64,000 bases of DNA. Origin: Mytilus galloprovincialis (taxonomy: Eukaryota; Mollusca; Bivalvia; Mytilida; Mytilidae). The position numbers were made by a program, and so were the translations under genes. The stretch lies in contig NC_134849.1 in assembly GCF_965363235.1 (NCBI RefSeq), positions 66,855,122 to 66,919,121 on the forward strand, read 5' to 3'. The notes below the pieces were generated by a model. That model made no database searches. It saw only the letters and a list, made by a program, of their open reading frames with translations, and was not told the DNA's origin. Positions 22,901 through 34,224 of this stretch are shown here, piece by piece. Numbering within the stretch: the stretch's first letter is position 1; the number at the start of each line of letters is the position of its first letter.

Positions 22901-23554
22901 GGGACATTTTATAGCTGACTATGCTGTATGGGTTTTGTTCATTGTTGAAGGCCGTACGGTGACCTATAATTGTTAATGTCTGTGTCATTTTGTTCTTTTG
23001 TGGATAGTTGTCTCATTTGCGATCATACCACATCATCTTTTTAATATAATAGCGTCTCATCATGAGTGGTTTGCTTGTAAAAGTAACAGATTGTTTGCCT
23101 CACATTTTACACCACACTCAGTACAGTAACAGGTCGCAACCATGAAAGTCATAACGTTGAAAATCGTCTTCGTGGTAAAAATAACATAACAAAAATATTG
23201 AACTCCGAGGAAAATTAAAACGAATGAACATATAGAACAACTTACTGGTGGAAATGTCGATGCTGCAACAAAACTATCACCATAGCTATCTATTAAGAGT
23301 GCAGTGTATCCCTCTGGCTCAGCATTATTAATCTGACACGTTTTATTGTGTTGTATAAAGTTTATAGATCTACAGATTTTCATCCTTGAGCAAAGCTGAG
23401 CACATAATGACCACATACTAACAACTTGTGTCTCAAACACAACATTTCCGACATATATTTTATGTGGTGTTTGACTAAGTACCACGATATCACCAACACA
23501 ATAATTTGAAAACGTTCCTATAGCGATTAGCAGAAATTCGATGAATCTTGTCAT
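16925..23554 (-). CDS. Secreted PAN-EGF-CTLD lectin A
   Basis: Likely secreted C-type-lectin-like recognition protein. Exons on the minus strand: 23554-23246 (signal peptide plus PAN/apple-like domain), 21947-21845 (EGF-like), 20794-20706 (start of the CTLD), 18472-18259 (end of the CTLD), and a probable short last exon at 16925. Phases fit, except that one exon is missing: the CTLD breaks off at TWHDAK and resumes at (D)YWLGGTD, so the ~30-residue middle piece (first helix, one Cys) was not found between 20705 and 18473. The last CTLD exon carries QPD (galactose-type) and WND motifs and the closing Cys pair. No stops or frameshifts occur in the exons seen. Function by family only. Confidence 0.75.
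17510..17605. repeat. Small foldback repeat (TCGCGAAAATAAATCGC)
   Basis: Inverted arms TCGCGACGATTTATATTCGCG and CGCGAAAATAAATCGCTCGCG. At the corresponding place block B has a different small element (44513-44626), so both are private insertions. Confidence 0.55.
18040..18250 (-). repeat. Dispersed repeat (GAAGGCCGTACGGTGACC family)
   Basis: Reverse copy with GAAGGACGTACGGTGACCTA, TTTTATAGCTGACTA and GATGTGGTATGATTGCC (reversed). Other copies: 19125-19285 (+), 22466-22590 (-), 22795-23045 (+), 60880-61290 (-). Confidence 0.65.
18259..18472 (-). CDS. Lectin A exon: C-terminal CTLD (QPD, WND)
   Basis: Acceptor GTCCAG, donor AAAGCA|GTAAGT or stop TAA. Encodes YWLGGTDSVTEGIWIW ... DWHPGQPDNFG ... 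EDCIL ... KWNDGNC ... YICEKQ. This is the carbohydrate-binding half of a C-type lectin domain. QPD suggests galactose-type preference by family rule. Confidence 0.88.
18675..18800. repeat. Foldback element copy 3 (block A)
   Basis: GTGATGGACACT ... TCAGTGTGCACAACATTGTTAATGTTATTT, degenerate. The block B counterpart is 45605-45912. Confidence 0.55.
18870..19110 (+). repeat. Repeat shared with 46010-46240
   Basis: About 200 bp with CAGCTCCTCTGCGTAG and GCATGGAATTTTCACTTTC blocks. Open frame of 80 codons but it looks like repeat DNA. Position is conserved between the two blocks. Confidence 0.45.
19125..19285 (+). repeat. Dispersed repeat (GAAGGCCGTACGGTGACC family)
   Basis: CTTATCGGGGCCTTTTATAG ... 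GAAGGCCGTACGGTGACC ... GTCTCATTGGCAATCATACC. Confidence 0.65.
19545..19745 (+). mobile_element. Solo tail of PLE-associated family 2
   Basis: GTTTAGTATGACGTCCATTA ... AGGGGCCAGCTAAAGGAC ... ATTTCCTTTCTCAATTTTA matches the tail after the PLE at 48660-48890. Block B lacks it at the matching site (about 46535), so it inserted after the duplication. Confidence 0.65.
20330..20480 (-). mobile_element. PLE family 1 tail, decayed
   Basis: Reverse of the GGTTCGTGTT / TTTGTCTTT / CCATGGCGTTGTC-like tail. Fragment only. Confidence 0.45.
20706..20794 (-). CDS. Lectin A exon: N-terminal CTLD
   Basis: Acceptor TTTTCCAG, donor GCAAAG|GTACG. Encodes (V)HQTCPVNWLRLGSNCYYF then SADTKTWHDAK, the standard start of a CTLD (CP..W...G..CY.F....TW..A). 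Phase matches the EGF exon. Confidence 0.85.
20885..21067 (+). repeat. Hammerhead-family repeat, full length
   Basis: GAGGAATAGATTACCTTAGC ... GTCCTCAATGCTCTTCAAC ... hammerhead ... TCAATCCTGGTATCTATGAT. Absent from the matching place in block B, which has its own copy elsewhere (48990-49210). Confidence 0.75.
20990..21033 (+). ncRNA. Hammerhead motif with lengthened stem II
   Basis: GCGTCA-CTG.TGA core, stem II GTTTT/AAAAC (five pairs, loop GTG), GAAA, CGCGCG, TC, TGGCGT. Stem II differs from the GTC/GAC of the sister copies on both sides, so pairing is kept. One core position differs from consensus. Confidence 0.65.
21845..21947 (-). CDS. Lectin A exon: EGF-like module
   Basis: Acceptor GTGTTTTAG, donor AACCG|GTAAAC. 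Encodes NLASVCQEHNCSLEEICIP ... HICHPFFQNKT with cysteine spacing C-x5-C-x5-C-x9-C, as in EGF-like modules (the last Cys pair is not in this exon). Confidence 0.75.
22020..22155 (-). repeat. Dispersed repeat (AACTAAAACCGAGGGAAAC family), private to block A
   Basis: Related to 6060-6230. Block B is continuous across this point (about 50650). Confidence 0.5.
22466..22590 (-). repeat. Dispersed repeat insertion private to block A
   Basis: GATGTGGTATGATTCCG ... GGTCACCATACGGCC. Block B reads straight through (TAGTTATTGAG ... TTCTCTTATAGTCAAC near 51065). Confidence 0.6.
22795..23045 (+). repeat. Dispersed repeat insertion private to block A
   Basis: GTTTGTTTATGTGTTACATA ... GAAGGCCGTACGGTGACC ... 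TCATACCACATCATC. Opposite orientation to 22466-22590 and not present in block B. Confidence 0.6.
23246..23554 (-). CDS. Lectin A exon 1: signal peptide and PAN/apple-like domain
   Basis: Starts at ATG 23554: MTRFIEFLLIAIGTFSNYC is a signal peptide. Then YVGNVVFETQ, MWSLCAQLCSRMKICRSINF and CQINNAEPEG, a PAN/apple-like pattern. Donor CCACCA|GTAAGT leaves phase 0, matching the EGF exon. 103 codons, the same length as in block B. Confidence 0.82.
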
Positions 23555-24404
23555 ACTTAGTACATACAGTTTAATATTCTAATGATAATGATACATTTAC
23601 CTGTGTAATGTTGGAAGGAGTAGCAACATCACTAAAAAGTAAAACCACAAAAATACTGAACTCAGAGGAAAATCAATACGGAAAGTCCATAATCACATGG
23701 CAAAATCAAATGTTATTACCAATGAGTGTAATCAATCATGTATCAGTGTTGAGAATACAAAAGATTCTGTGTTAAATTAGAAGAAGGAGAAATTCCACAA
23801 ATGTTCTTAGCTATGAGTATAAATAAATATTTAATATTTTACAAAAACAAACACTTCATTTAATGAATTTATATGGATTAATCTACATTTTACGTGCACA
23901 GTCATCCAATTTAACATGTCAACAATAACACGATTAGAAAAATATAATTATAAAATAAAAGTCTTAAGAAGTATCGATACTGTAGTTTGTTTTTGTTTTA
24001 TAAAGTAACCAAGATGTTATTGATGTAATGTCAGAGTTTGTTAATTATCTGGAATAGTGCATATTACAATAATTGACCAATATTATTGAAAATATATTGT
24101 AAAAAACCAATAATGATGTTCTTGACATAACAAAAATAATCATCAGATTCGACACCAATTAGAAGCCAAACGATAGTATTACTTGATTTATTTCATTTGA
24201 CTGGGTAGGGTTTAACTGGTGTACTTATCTAAGACCAGTAGATCTATAGACAGGTGTGTCGGGATGAACTCATCAATGAAGGGTCCAGTTATTCGTCCAT
24301 TATCATACACTCAGTTCATTTATTTGTCCGTTTGGTGACACTAATAGGTGATTAGAAATCAATTTTAATTATAACGGCCATCATCCTTACTCACATATAT
24401 TACA

Positions 24405-24470
24405 GATGGGTCTTTTGTAGACGAAACGTGCGTCTGACGTATATTTAAAATTAAGTCCTGGTATCTAAGA
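24405..24470 (+). repeat. Hammerhead-family repeat, 3' part
   Basis: GGGTCTTTTGTAGACGAAAC ... GCGTCTGACGT ... AGTCCTGGTATCTAAGATG. The 5' strand of stem I and the first core block are not recognisable. Confidence 0.6.
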
Positions 24471-25804
24471 TGAGTTTATTTATTCAAATAGACTGTCCTT
24501 ATGCCAGTTACAACATAAGCTCCGCCCGATCAGTTGAAATAACATTGGTAATTTAACGAGTACCAAAAAAGTATTTGCAATAAATTGATATAACCCAGCA
24601 TCCTTTTATATGAATATCAATGCAAGTAAATAATTTTATTATGAATAAAAATTTAATAGTCATTTAATACGCTTTAAGAATAATGCAGGTATGTCTAAAA
24701 TTGCTCTGCCCTTTGAGTTTTTAAATTATCATTTTGCTGAGATGACATGGTATATAATGGTCATTACATTTATTAACAAAACATTGCCCATATACATGAT
24801 TTACACATCTTTTTGAAAACAGTTACATATATAAAAAAAACTATCGTCGCAATGATATATTAGGGTCTGGAATGGGGGTTAACAATGGTGGTATTCATTT
24901 GGATGTTCTGTAATTCTTTTGGCCATTTTTTCTCTGTTCAGTGAGAAACATGTTGATTCTATTAATTTACTGTGATCAGTTTGTCTATATGGACGACATT
25001 TGGATGGCGAACACCACCAAGTATCCAACCCACCAACTGGAATCTGTCACTGCTATGTATCAACTTTATTACTTTCTGTTTTAAACTAAACATAAAAAAT
25101 ATATATGTTTTAATATCTTTGTAATTGTTTGGATATCTTTATTTTTAAACAATAGGTAAGATAACATATGGCATTGTTGACCATATTTGGTATGTGCTAT
25201 GAGGTAACAGTATTGAGAAGCTGAACATTCAGTTTCATAACAGAGACAGTACCAGTATAAAGAGAAATCTGGAATCTGGAGTAAAAATTATATCACCTGA
25301 ATTAGATTTTACACTAGATATTTCAACTGTCCAACAAAAAATAAAACATTGCCTTTCAATCATTTGTTTTGGAGAATATTGAAAAATATATTTGACATTC
25401 ATTGGTAGAAAAAAAAACTTGCCATACGACCAAAAAAATTAAAGAAATATCTTATCCATCCTCGAGCATTAGTCATCCAGTCCTTTAATACCAATATATT
25501 TGTGTTTTAAATTGTAATATATCATGGGTTTTTCAAATAGGAAACTTAAGACGTAGGAATCTTGCCGGAGAAACAAACGTTTTGATTCTGCAATCTTCTT
25601 CAATTGTTTATTTACAATATGACTAATGCGTTTTAATTTCGTCTATAAAACACTTCACTTGAGTATATATCAAACAAAATTAGCCAACCACAGGTATTCT
25701 AAAAGATATGACCTATAAATAGATTTTTACGCATGAGCAAAATTCACCGTTAAAATACTAGCGTATTTCAAATGCGTACTGAGTTCGTAAGTAATATTTA
25801 TGAA

Positions 25805-25920
25805 AAGTAAAATCACAAAAATACTGAACTCCGAGGAAAATTCAAAAAGGAAAGTCTCTAATCAAATGGCAAAATCAAAAGTTCAAACACATCAAACGAG
25901 TGAATAACAACTGTACGAAA
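25805..25920 (+). repeat. Dispersed repeat (AATACTGAACTCCGAGG family)
   Basis: AAAGTAAAATCACAAAAATA, then GAACTCCGAGGAAAATTC and CAAATGGCAAAATCAAA. Block B lacks it near 56040. Confidence 0.6.
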
Positions 25921-26746
25921 TAGGTACAGGATGTGAACGAATTTCGTGTCTTATGGGATGAAGGTAATTTCAAAGTTAATTTAAAACTTGTGTTTAAAAG
26001 AGCAAAACAGTTAATGCAATACATTAGTTAGATATCAGAGTTACATAACACAATTATTATGCATTAACTCGGAACAGACTATAAAATCCGAATTATTAAT
26101 AAAAAAAAAATATTATTTAATTTAAGATTCAGATGCCATTATATACGCACTATATTAACCCTTTGCAATCTTTTAAGAATTCTTTGTGCAGCAGAGGAAT
26201 CTTTAGTAAAAATAATCATTCAGTTGCAGGGTCCAAGCATTCATTCGTCTGTAAATAAATATTCAAAACAATTTTAAAAGTGCAGTTGGAAGATGTTTAA
26301 ATAGTTTTCTTAGAATTACAATAATTGCGGCTGCCCAAAACAGATTCTCGACGACACCAGTTTAAGATCGTACACTAGAACCACTGTTTAAAAGGGCTCT
26401 TAGTTGATAAGTCATGTGCTTGGAGTCTATAGTCTGCAACACTATGAAAAGGAATCATCCATACCTTCTACGTCGCTCCTGGATAGCGTCAACTTCCCAT
26501 TGACACCACTCACTTTTCGCAAACTCATTAGATAATATAACAACAACTTTCCATGATTTCTCAAAATATTTGGTGATGTTTGCAGTATTTGATTCTCCTA
26601 CTTCAAAATTTCTATGGTGAATACATATCTTGATACCTTCATTTTTTTTTATTTTTTGGGGCAAAAATGTTAAACGAACCCATTTGCGGTCTGCGTCACA
26701 ATAAACGACAAAGCGTGATATTCGAAATCATCTGCATTTGTTAATA

Positions 26747-29550
26747 GTACTGCAACCAGAGTTCTTTTTTTAAAACTTTGATGTTCCGGAAGAACACATA
26801 CCTAAATTATGTATCGATGGAAACAGGAAAATGTGTACAATAAGAATAGTTTGGTCGTAAAAATCCAGACCGGTCACATCTTTGTGAAATTGAGGACAAG
26901 GTCAGACCTAAAAAAAACAACTATTTCAACCGCAAGGACAAAAAGGAGAAAGTTTCAGATAGTTATTCAATAGAATGCTACAAAAACGGTTCAATCATTA
27001 GCATATGCTATAAACGATGTTAAAACGACAACTTGACTACTTGTATGAAGAGATGTCATTACAAAATGACGATAATCTGGAACCTTCTGATTTTTCTCCA
27101 TTTATGACATAGCACAAGAAGAGATAGCCTTGACCTATTCACATCCGTAAACTTTCATTTTGCTTATATTTTTTTACTACAGTATATTACAGATTTTTTT
27201 CTGAACTTTAAAACACTAGCTTATCAATTTAGTTTTTATCTTTGAAAAAAAAAATTCAGGCACTGAAACAGCATTTTTAATTTTGCATCTTAAAGGTTGT
27301 GTATTTTGTGGAAATTAATATGTAGTCATACATAAATGCATATTGTGTTTTTTCAAAGTCTGGACAGATCAGTTGAACACAAAAAATACCATAGTCAACC
27401 GAGGCGAATGCGAGGTTTAAAAAAAAACTCATAATTGTGACTTGCATTGATTTAGCGTTTGGTTGAGTGTAAAACGAAGTCAGTTTACTGCATGAACATT
27501 GTCCTAGTGGGATTATCCTGGTAAAAAAGTGTAAACTCATCATTTGTTTAGGGAAGTGATGGAAAGTAATGCTAGTTTACTAATGTTATAATTTCAAATC
27601 TGTCATGACCCTTATATAACTTGTCTTTTAAAAACGACATACAATAGCTCAAGTATTCATTAAATATGTTTATGAATCAATCTCTTCGTCAGCATATGCG
27701 GATTCAGAACGCGTATAAGCATTACAACACACTTCCCGTTTGACACGAAGAAAAAGGCACAGAACAGAGTTTGTTCAAATCAAACACAGCTTTTGAGGAA
27801 AAAGATATACGTTTGCAGGTAAAAAATGTATCTTGTAAGTAATATGGTGACATTTATCTCATAAACAATGTTGGGGTTCATCCATTTCGTCTTCCCGGTC
27901 GCATTTAAAAAAAAATCGGAACTGAAACAGCCGCTAACAATGATGCACTGTCAGTCAATTGAAAAGTGTTATCTTGACCACTCTTTATTTTCATCTAACG
28001 CATTCTGGAATCAATTGTGGATTGATCATAAAATTAAGATTGGCAAAGAGACAACAACCCGACCATATAGCAGACAGCAACCGAAGACCACCAATGGGTT
28101 TTCAATGCAGCGAGAAATCTGAAAGTCTGCTCGTGCCATTGAATGAAACGTTCCTTACTATCAATTGAATTCGTGTTAGTGACTATATTGTCGGCACCTT
28201 TTTGTATCAAACATCCCCCTTGGTGTTTTAAAGTTTTGAAACAATGCCATCTGGAGCGCCAATACAATCTTGATTCGGTCAAACTCGGGTATGGCAATAC
28301 CTGTCAGATATAGTCTTACCTCTGCATAGGAAACACAAAAAAGCCTTGAAAGTACAAAGTTTTCTTCTATGTTCTTGACCAATATTCCCATATTCAAGAT
28401 ATAAATGCACGGTCAATTCCACATGTAATAGGGCGAATGTTGCTACAGAAAAGATTTATTTTGTAATAGCCATACATTTACGAGTTTTTGGGACAATAAA
28501 CGGTTCAGAAGCGCCTTGTTGGATTTTTCATCAATTTAAAACTAACAAACTAACTTCAGAAGTGATGCGGGTAGCATCTTTTTAATAAAACACACAAAGA
28601 GGATATAGCTCATAAGAGTTATGGCGACAGAGTGAAGTAATTGTTCTTCTTTTAATAAATCATTGATATCTTTAGACACACCTTGGTGTAATACTGAAAG
28701 TCTTAACATAGACTTCAACTTTCCAGCAGCAGATATGGCATCCCTTATATTAAGTTCAGAGCTGAACTCTATATTTGATATCCCTTGACCTCGCTGTGTC
28801 TGAATTGTAAGGTGTCATCATATCTATTTAGTTTGTTCTGGAGTTTGGCAGTTTGGTAAGCATCAGAGTCAATCTTGGGCAAAAGAGATCGGTATATGTT
28901 GAGGATGTGCTACATACAATGGCCTTTTTTTATGAAAAAAACCAGATCATCACTTACCATCGTTATTAATGAATTAACAGCAAAATCAAATTCGATTTTT
29001 TCTACATATACAAATGACGTTTTTTTTTTTAGATTTTGACTAAATTGTTTGGAATTTGCCCAACAAAAATGACATGCAGTATTGCAATAATATAGTTTGT
29101 CTTCTCAAAAATCAAATAATGTTTTTTGAAGCATATGTTATCTCGTTTAAAAAAAAAAACGTGTTATTTTTCCAGCTGAAAAACAGCCAACTTTAAGTTT
29201 GAAAGTTTTACTCGAGGATGGTATTATATTTATGTCTTCATCATTCCGATGATCCTTGATGATATGTGCATCGGAAATATTTACGAAAATAGCAGGAAGT
29301 TCAATGAAAACATTTAGCTTTTGGATTTTAAAGTGACTACCCAAAACCGTTAATTGAGGGGTACCCCATTAAAGGGCTAAAATACAAAAATGTGACCATA
29401 GAAACTATTTTCCGACCAGTCGGAAATTAAGGTTTTAACAACCTTAATAAATAAATATTATTCTATCATTTAAAATAATTTCTAGCCGTGTGTTATTCCG
29501 GAACATTTAACTTGTTAACTTAGCGTATTTTACGAGGTTAGTTGCAGTAC
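26747..29550. mobile_element. 2.8-kb DNA-transposon-like insertion in the TLR A TIR exon
   Basis: Ends are an inverted repeat GTACTGCAAC / GTTGCAGTAC and it is flanked by TA on both sides (26745-26746 and 29551-29552). The receptor sequence resumes on both sides and aligns to uninterrupted copy B. Inside are coding-like but interrupted stretches on the minus strand (about 28555-28920 and 28176-28397) that I cannot assign. TA duplication suggests a Tc1/mariner-like mechanism. Confidence 0.75.
28030..28110 (-). repeat. Fragment of the family 2 tail inside the 2.8-kb insertion
   Basis: TTGGCAAAGAGACAACAACC, CGACCATATAGCAGACAGCA and CCAATGGGTT match the reverse of the tail at 48790-48860. It is a nested piece. 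Confidence 0.5.
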
Positions 29551-31469
29551 TATAAAGGCAAATAACCTTTCCTTCTATTGTATTGTATTCGCCATAGGTA
29601 TATATAATTCTTAAAATTGGTTTAACATTTCAAAGTTATAGTTATAAAGGTTACTAATAATCATCCTGTACAAGATAGTACTATTGCCATGCTGTATAAC
29701 GGATTCCAAGGAAGACACTGCATTTGAGATTCAGCATATTTTTTGTAGCACCATATTGTCAAGTTGGGGAGGCTGCCGACACCTATAAAATAACGGATAC
29801 TTGATTAGCTTGACTGTTGTAGTTTTTATCCATTCGGTGAACCAGAGTTGGTCACAAGAACAAGCATACGGGTTTCGACTAAGATCCAACTCTTTTAATG
29901 AATTCAGTACTTCGAACGGAAAAGTTGTTTCGTTGATTATTCTTATATAATTGTTTGACAAGTACAGCTTTCTAAGTGAAGTCATATTACGAAAAACAGC
30001 ATTTCCATCGTTCCAGCTGGACAATCTATTTGCAGTTAAACTTAATGTATCCAAAGATTTTAAGTTTGGAAAGACGTTTTTGGGAAGAAACGCAAGACTC
30101 CCAGAAGAAAGACTTAAAACCTTTAGTTTGATCAAAGATGAAAATATTTGCTGCATCCGTATTTCGGTTTTTGGAAGATAAGACTGATCCAGGTAAAGGA
30201 ATGTCAGATTTGGAGAAAGAGACAAAATAGACGTGGGATTAAAGTTCCCCAGATCAAAATGCAAGTTTGTTTCTTGCATATTAAGATTAGACAACGATGA
30301 ACTGTTGAATGCAAAGTCGTCAATTGTTCTCAACGGATAACCTATTTAAGACATCCGAACGGTATATAGAATTGGATTGTTCGTAAATATGTTATTATAA
30401 ATTCTGACAATTGGATTCCCATTTAGCACAAGCATTTCTAATTTCGGCAAACAACCCAATGAATCATCCTTAATATATCCAATGCTATTGTAACTTAGAT
30501 CAAGATATGCAAGGTATTGGACGGCGCTTGTATTTCGTTTTGCTTGAACACACCAGTCAGGAACTGTTGGTAGCAGATTGTTATCAAGATGTAGCTTTCT
30601 TATAGCACCTGGTATTCCAGTCATATCTAATCTTTCTATGAGATTTTCAGACAGAGACATATCGAACAAATTGTTCAGGGGAGAAAACGTATTGCATTTT
30701 ACTTCAGGAAATGTGTTACCTTTGATTCGCAGTTTTGCCACATGATTGCGTGTAAAATAAGAAAACATATCTAATGGCAAATAAGACCAACTGTTATAAT
30801 CAAATATCAAATCTGTAAGTTTTTCTTTTGTCGAAAATCCGAGTCCTGTTTTTAGAATATCAACATTTAATCTTTTTTCATCGGAAATGTATATCTTACC
30901 TAGATATATCAATTTAGTAAACGAATGTGAATGAATGTATAAAATCAAATTATCATTTAAATACAACTTTTTGAGAGTAATCTTTGTCAAATTATCAAAA
31001 CCATTTTCACCTATGTACGACAGGTTTGTTCCATTCATTATAACGTCGTGATGTTTTCAGGGAATAATGGAATATAATGCAAGTCACGACCAGTGCAAAC
31101 GGCCTCGTTATTTTTTGACTGATTTAAGGAACATTTGCAACTCTCTGGACAGTCAATACTCTTTGAAAATCCTCCAGCTGATAGCAGAACAAGTATACAA
31201 CTGCAACCGGTGTACATATGCATTGTTGGTGTATTTTTCCTGCAACCACAATAACAAAGGATGAATTAATACTTTTGTGTTACAGATGCGATACCTGAAA
31301 TAAAATTCCAGTATAAGCGATAGTAATATGCCTTTTCAACATATTGTTCAAAAGTACAATCAGGAATACATGGTAATATGCTCAGATAAATGTGCTAGAA
31401 TAATACGTATTGGACAGTTTAACTATCTTCAGGTTGAAACAGAATAGAAAACATTAAACATATTTATTC

Positions 31470-32290
31470 AAAGGTTGACTCCTAATTATTCTACTTTCAA
31501 TCAATACTTTAATTATGGCATTGCACAAGTCATGTCTTCATTAACTGTCCATGAGGTTAAAACAATACATCCCTGGATTGTGTTATATTTAATTTCGTTC
31601 TCTGGTCATGATTGTTTATCATTAATTGTGTTTGGCTTTTTAACTAGCTTTCAGTAACTGCGATTATTCTAAAATCGTACGTACGTGTAAATTTGACCTG
31701 TTGATACAATTGTAACGCATTTGTTTGTTACTTGACATTTACTTATTTAGTGTTGTATTACGTCTGACTATTTTTAACATTACCACCTTTGATACATGTT
31801 TGGTATGACAATAAATTTTCACTTCTGTTTTCGTACAATGAACAGCAAAATTATTTATTTTAAAAACATATTTCCGTACTTCATGTAAACCTAACAACAA
31901 AATTATTTGTATTTATCTATGTACGTTTTATTATTTGGCGATATTTTGTCCAATGTTATTTTTGTCTTTCTGATATGGATTCTATATATCTCACCCTTTT
32001 TTATAAGTTTTGTATATACAATGTATTATAGATCAAATTCATTCGTTTAGTGTATTATCACTTGTTTTTGTTAATATGTCTCTTGGTTAAGTTTAGCCAT
32101 TTTAAGTGAATTCTATAGTGTGTCATTATATGGTATGATGTTACATTAATAATTCAGGTTAGGGTGAAGGTTGGCGCCTATTAAAACGTTAAAACCCGGT
32201 TGTTTGCACCTGTCCTAAGTGAGAAACCTGATATTCAATTGTTGTCGTTTGTTTTTCTGGTTAATAAGTTTATTTCGTTTCTCACTTTTT
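31470..32290 (+). repeat. Dispersed repeat, partner of 3460-4240
   Basis: Shares the ordered blocks CCCTGGATTGTGTT, TAACTAGCTTTCAGTA, TTTCGTACAATGAACAGC, GGGTGAAGGTTGGCGCC and GAGAAACCTGATATTC. Confidence 0.5.
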
Positions 32291-33810
32291 TATTTAGATT
32301 ATACTATTGGTTTTCCTGTTTGAACGGTTTTAAACTAAACATTTTAGGGACCTTTATAGCTTGATGTTCTATGTAAACCAATACTCTGTGGTGTAGGCCG
32401 TACTTTAACCTATCATGGTTTACTTTTAATTTTTACAAAATTTGACTTGGATGGAGAGTTGGCACTCATCTCTTTTCTATTTGCCTAGCTATAAAATGAA
32501 TGCAAATTTACAAAATCTTTTGTACGGTGGATATTAATAACTTACCCCAACCTGACGACTCTTTAACCAATTGATATGAAGTGTTCAAAATATATTATCA
32601 TAAACACAGTGACTTTAAAGTAGTCATTTTGATTTTAACATGACTATTAGTAACTAAATCTTATTGGTAGCCGTTTGCAGCTATTTTCAACTATCCCATT
32701 TTGAATCTGTTTGTTGCGTCGACATCTTCGTAAACATATCTATTTCTTTTAGGTCCCATGTCTTTAGTACAATTTAAAAAAAGTTCAAACTTGAAATTGA
32801 TCATATGAACTTTTTACAAAAGGTACTGTTGTATAAAGCTATAAGTAATTAGAACAAATGTCAAATGTTATGAACTCATAAACGTATAGGGAATAATTGA
32901 TTTCCTTAAAAAGACAATATTAATTATATGCATTCATAAATTTGATAGTAAAAATCAACGAATTCGTTGATCATAGAATGAATTTTCCCAAATGAACCTC
33001 ATGAATATAAAAGGTTTTATAAGTTTTGTTTAACTTATCAAAAGAAACAAACCATATATTAAATAACCATGTAAAACGTCCTTATTTTGAATTTAAACGA
33101 GATAACATTTAAAAAATGCATTGAAGCCATAGAGAGATAGAATGTATAGAATACGAACAATTATTTAAAAATTAAGTTAAACGCATGTGTACCTGTATAC
33201 TATGTTTACTTTAAATGTACATTATTGATGATAATCAGAAAAACAGGGTATTATGAAGCCATCGTATGGCCCTAAATAGTATAGTAAAGAATACACAAAA
33301 TCAAGGTGCAAAATAGCTACTTTCAGATATCAATAAAAAATCGAATTTTGTCTTGCATACGTTTGAAATCTTGAAATGATACATTTAGAGAAAACTTATT
33401 AACTTAACCAAACAATGTTATATTACATATGCGTTCCTCATCAAATGAAATGTAAGGTCAATGTGAAAGCGTAAATGAGTATATCTCACATAATTACTAG
33501 ATATATGTATATCATATGTTTGTGCTAAATAAAATATGATACATTTGTTGGAACTTGATTAGTGGTTTTGACAGTGCATTAAATGCTCGTGGTGTTCGTT
33601 GTTAATTTATTCTATGGTACTGTTTAGTCGGTTTTTGAGCAATTTTGTGGACTTTTTGGTTTAAAATACTTTTAAACTGATTAAGTTATTTTAACTGTTG
33701 TAATATTAACAACACTAATGAACCATTCAGACGAAATATCAGTCTTAACAAGTGAGATGTTTAGCTTGCTATAAAACCAGGTTTTATCCACCATTTTCTA
33801 CAAAGGACAT

Positions 33811-34224
33811 GGTCCGAGACCACAATTATTTCGTAGTGCATATCTTTTAGAACATAAATGAAAGTAAAAAAAAACCCAACTGCGCTTTTTCAATGAAATT
33901 TTTAAAGTGTGTTGTTCTACTTTTGGAACAAATTATATCCAAATTGTAGAAAACTTCATCGGCTCTAAATCAAAATATGGACAATTCTATGTTAAGGGCG
34001 TCTTGAAATTTTTTGACAGCTTACGAAGTGCTAGTTTTTAACCTTTTTCATCTGGACCAAATCCTTACTTTCCTTTAAAATGCTGGACCCAAATTTGTTT
34101 ACAGTGTAATGTCACCCCCTACTTGCAATTTGAGGCAATTTAATGGCGAGTAACCCACTGTCAACACTAGGGACTATATTTGTGGACAACGAAAATCAAG
34201 GGACGACAATTGTGGTCTCGGACC
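33811..34224. mobile_element. 414-bp MITE with 19-bp terminal inverted repeats
   Basis: Left end GGTCCGAGACCACAATTAT, right end its complement with one mismatch. Flanked by AT on both sides. It sits inside a copy of the ATTTTCTACA...TAAGTCAGGA dispersed repeat, which resumes on either side. No coding capacity. Confidence 0.8.

Larger units (their letters stand above)
23570..26274. other. Intergenic between lectin A and TLR A
   Basis: Largely duplicated in block B (51870-52690 and 55030-56380). Holds a hammerhead-family fragment (24405-24470) and a dispersed repeat (25805-25920). A region in block A (24170-24500) with no match in B includes the hammerhead fragment. No gene. Confidence 0.6.
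26275..31239 (-). pseudogene. Toll-like receptor A, disrupted
   Basis: Single-cysteine-cluster type receptor: signal peptide (31223), LRRNT (CPESCKCS), about 15-20 leucine-rich repeats, LRRCT (NPYACSCDQLWFTEW), a membrane segment near 29560-29720, and a TIR domain (26280-26740). Coding starts in an exon whose acceptor TTGCAG lies 17 bases before the ATG. Disruptions relative to copy B: a one-base loss just after FPENI (about 31050), a TAA in place of Lys at 30346-30348, a one-base gain after LQK (about 29735), a TGA after RRRRYG in the TIR, and a 2.8-kb insertion in the TIR exon (26747-29550). The family senses microbial ligands and signals through MyD88. This copy cannot make a receptor, though the ectodomain frames remain long. 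Confidence 0.88.
15700..31265. repeat. Segmental duplication, block A (lectin + TLR)
   Basis: Collinear with 42985-58560, in the same order and orientation. Matching pairs: 16450-17500/43520-44440, 18259-18472/44702-44915, 18870-19060/46010-46220, 20570-20820/49330-49570, 21110-22000/49900-50610, 22600-23570/51070-51870, 23870-24160/51980-52290, 24840-26350/55030-56400, 26280-26740/56380-56840 and 29560-31240/56890-58550. Differences are mostly private repeat insertions. Confidence 0.88.
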
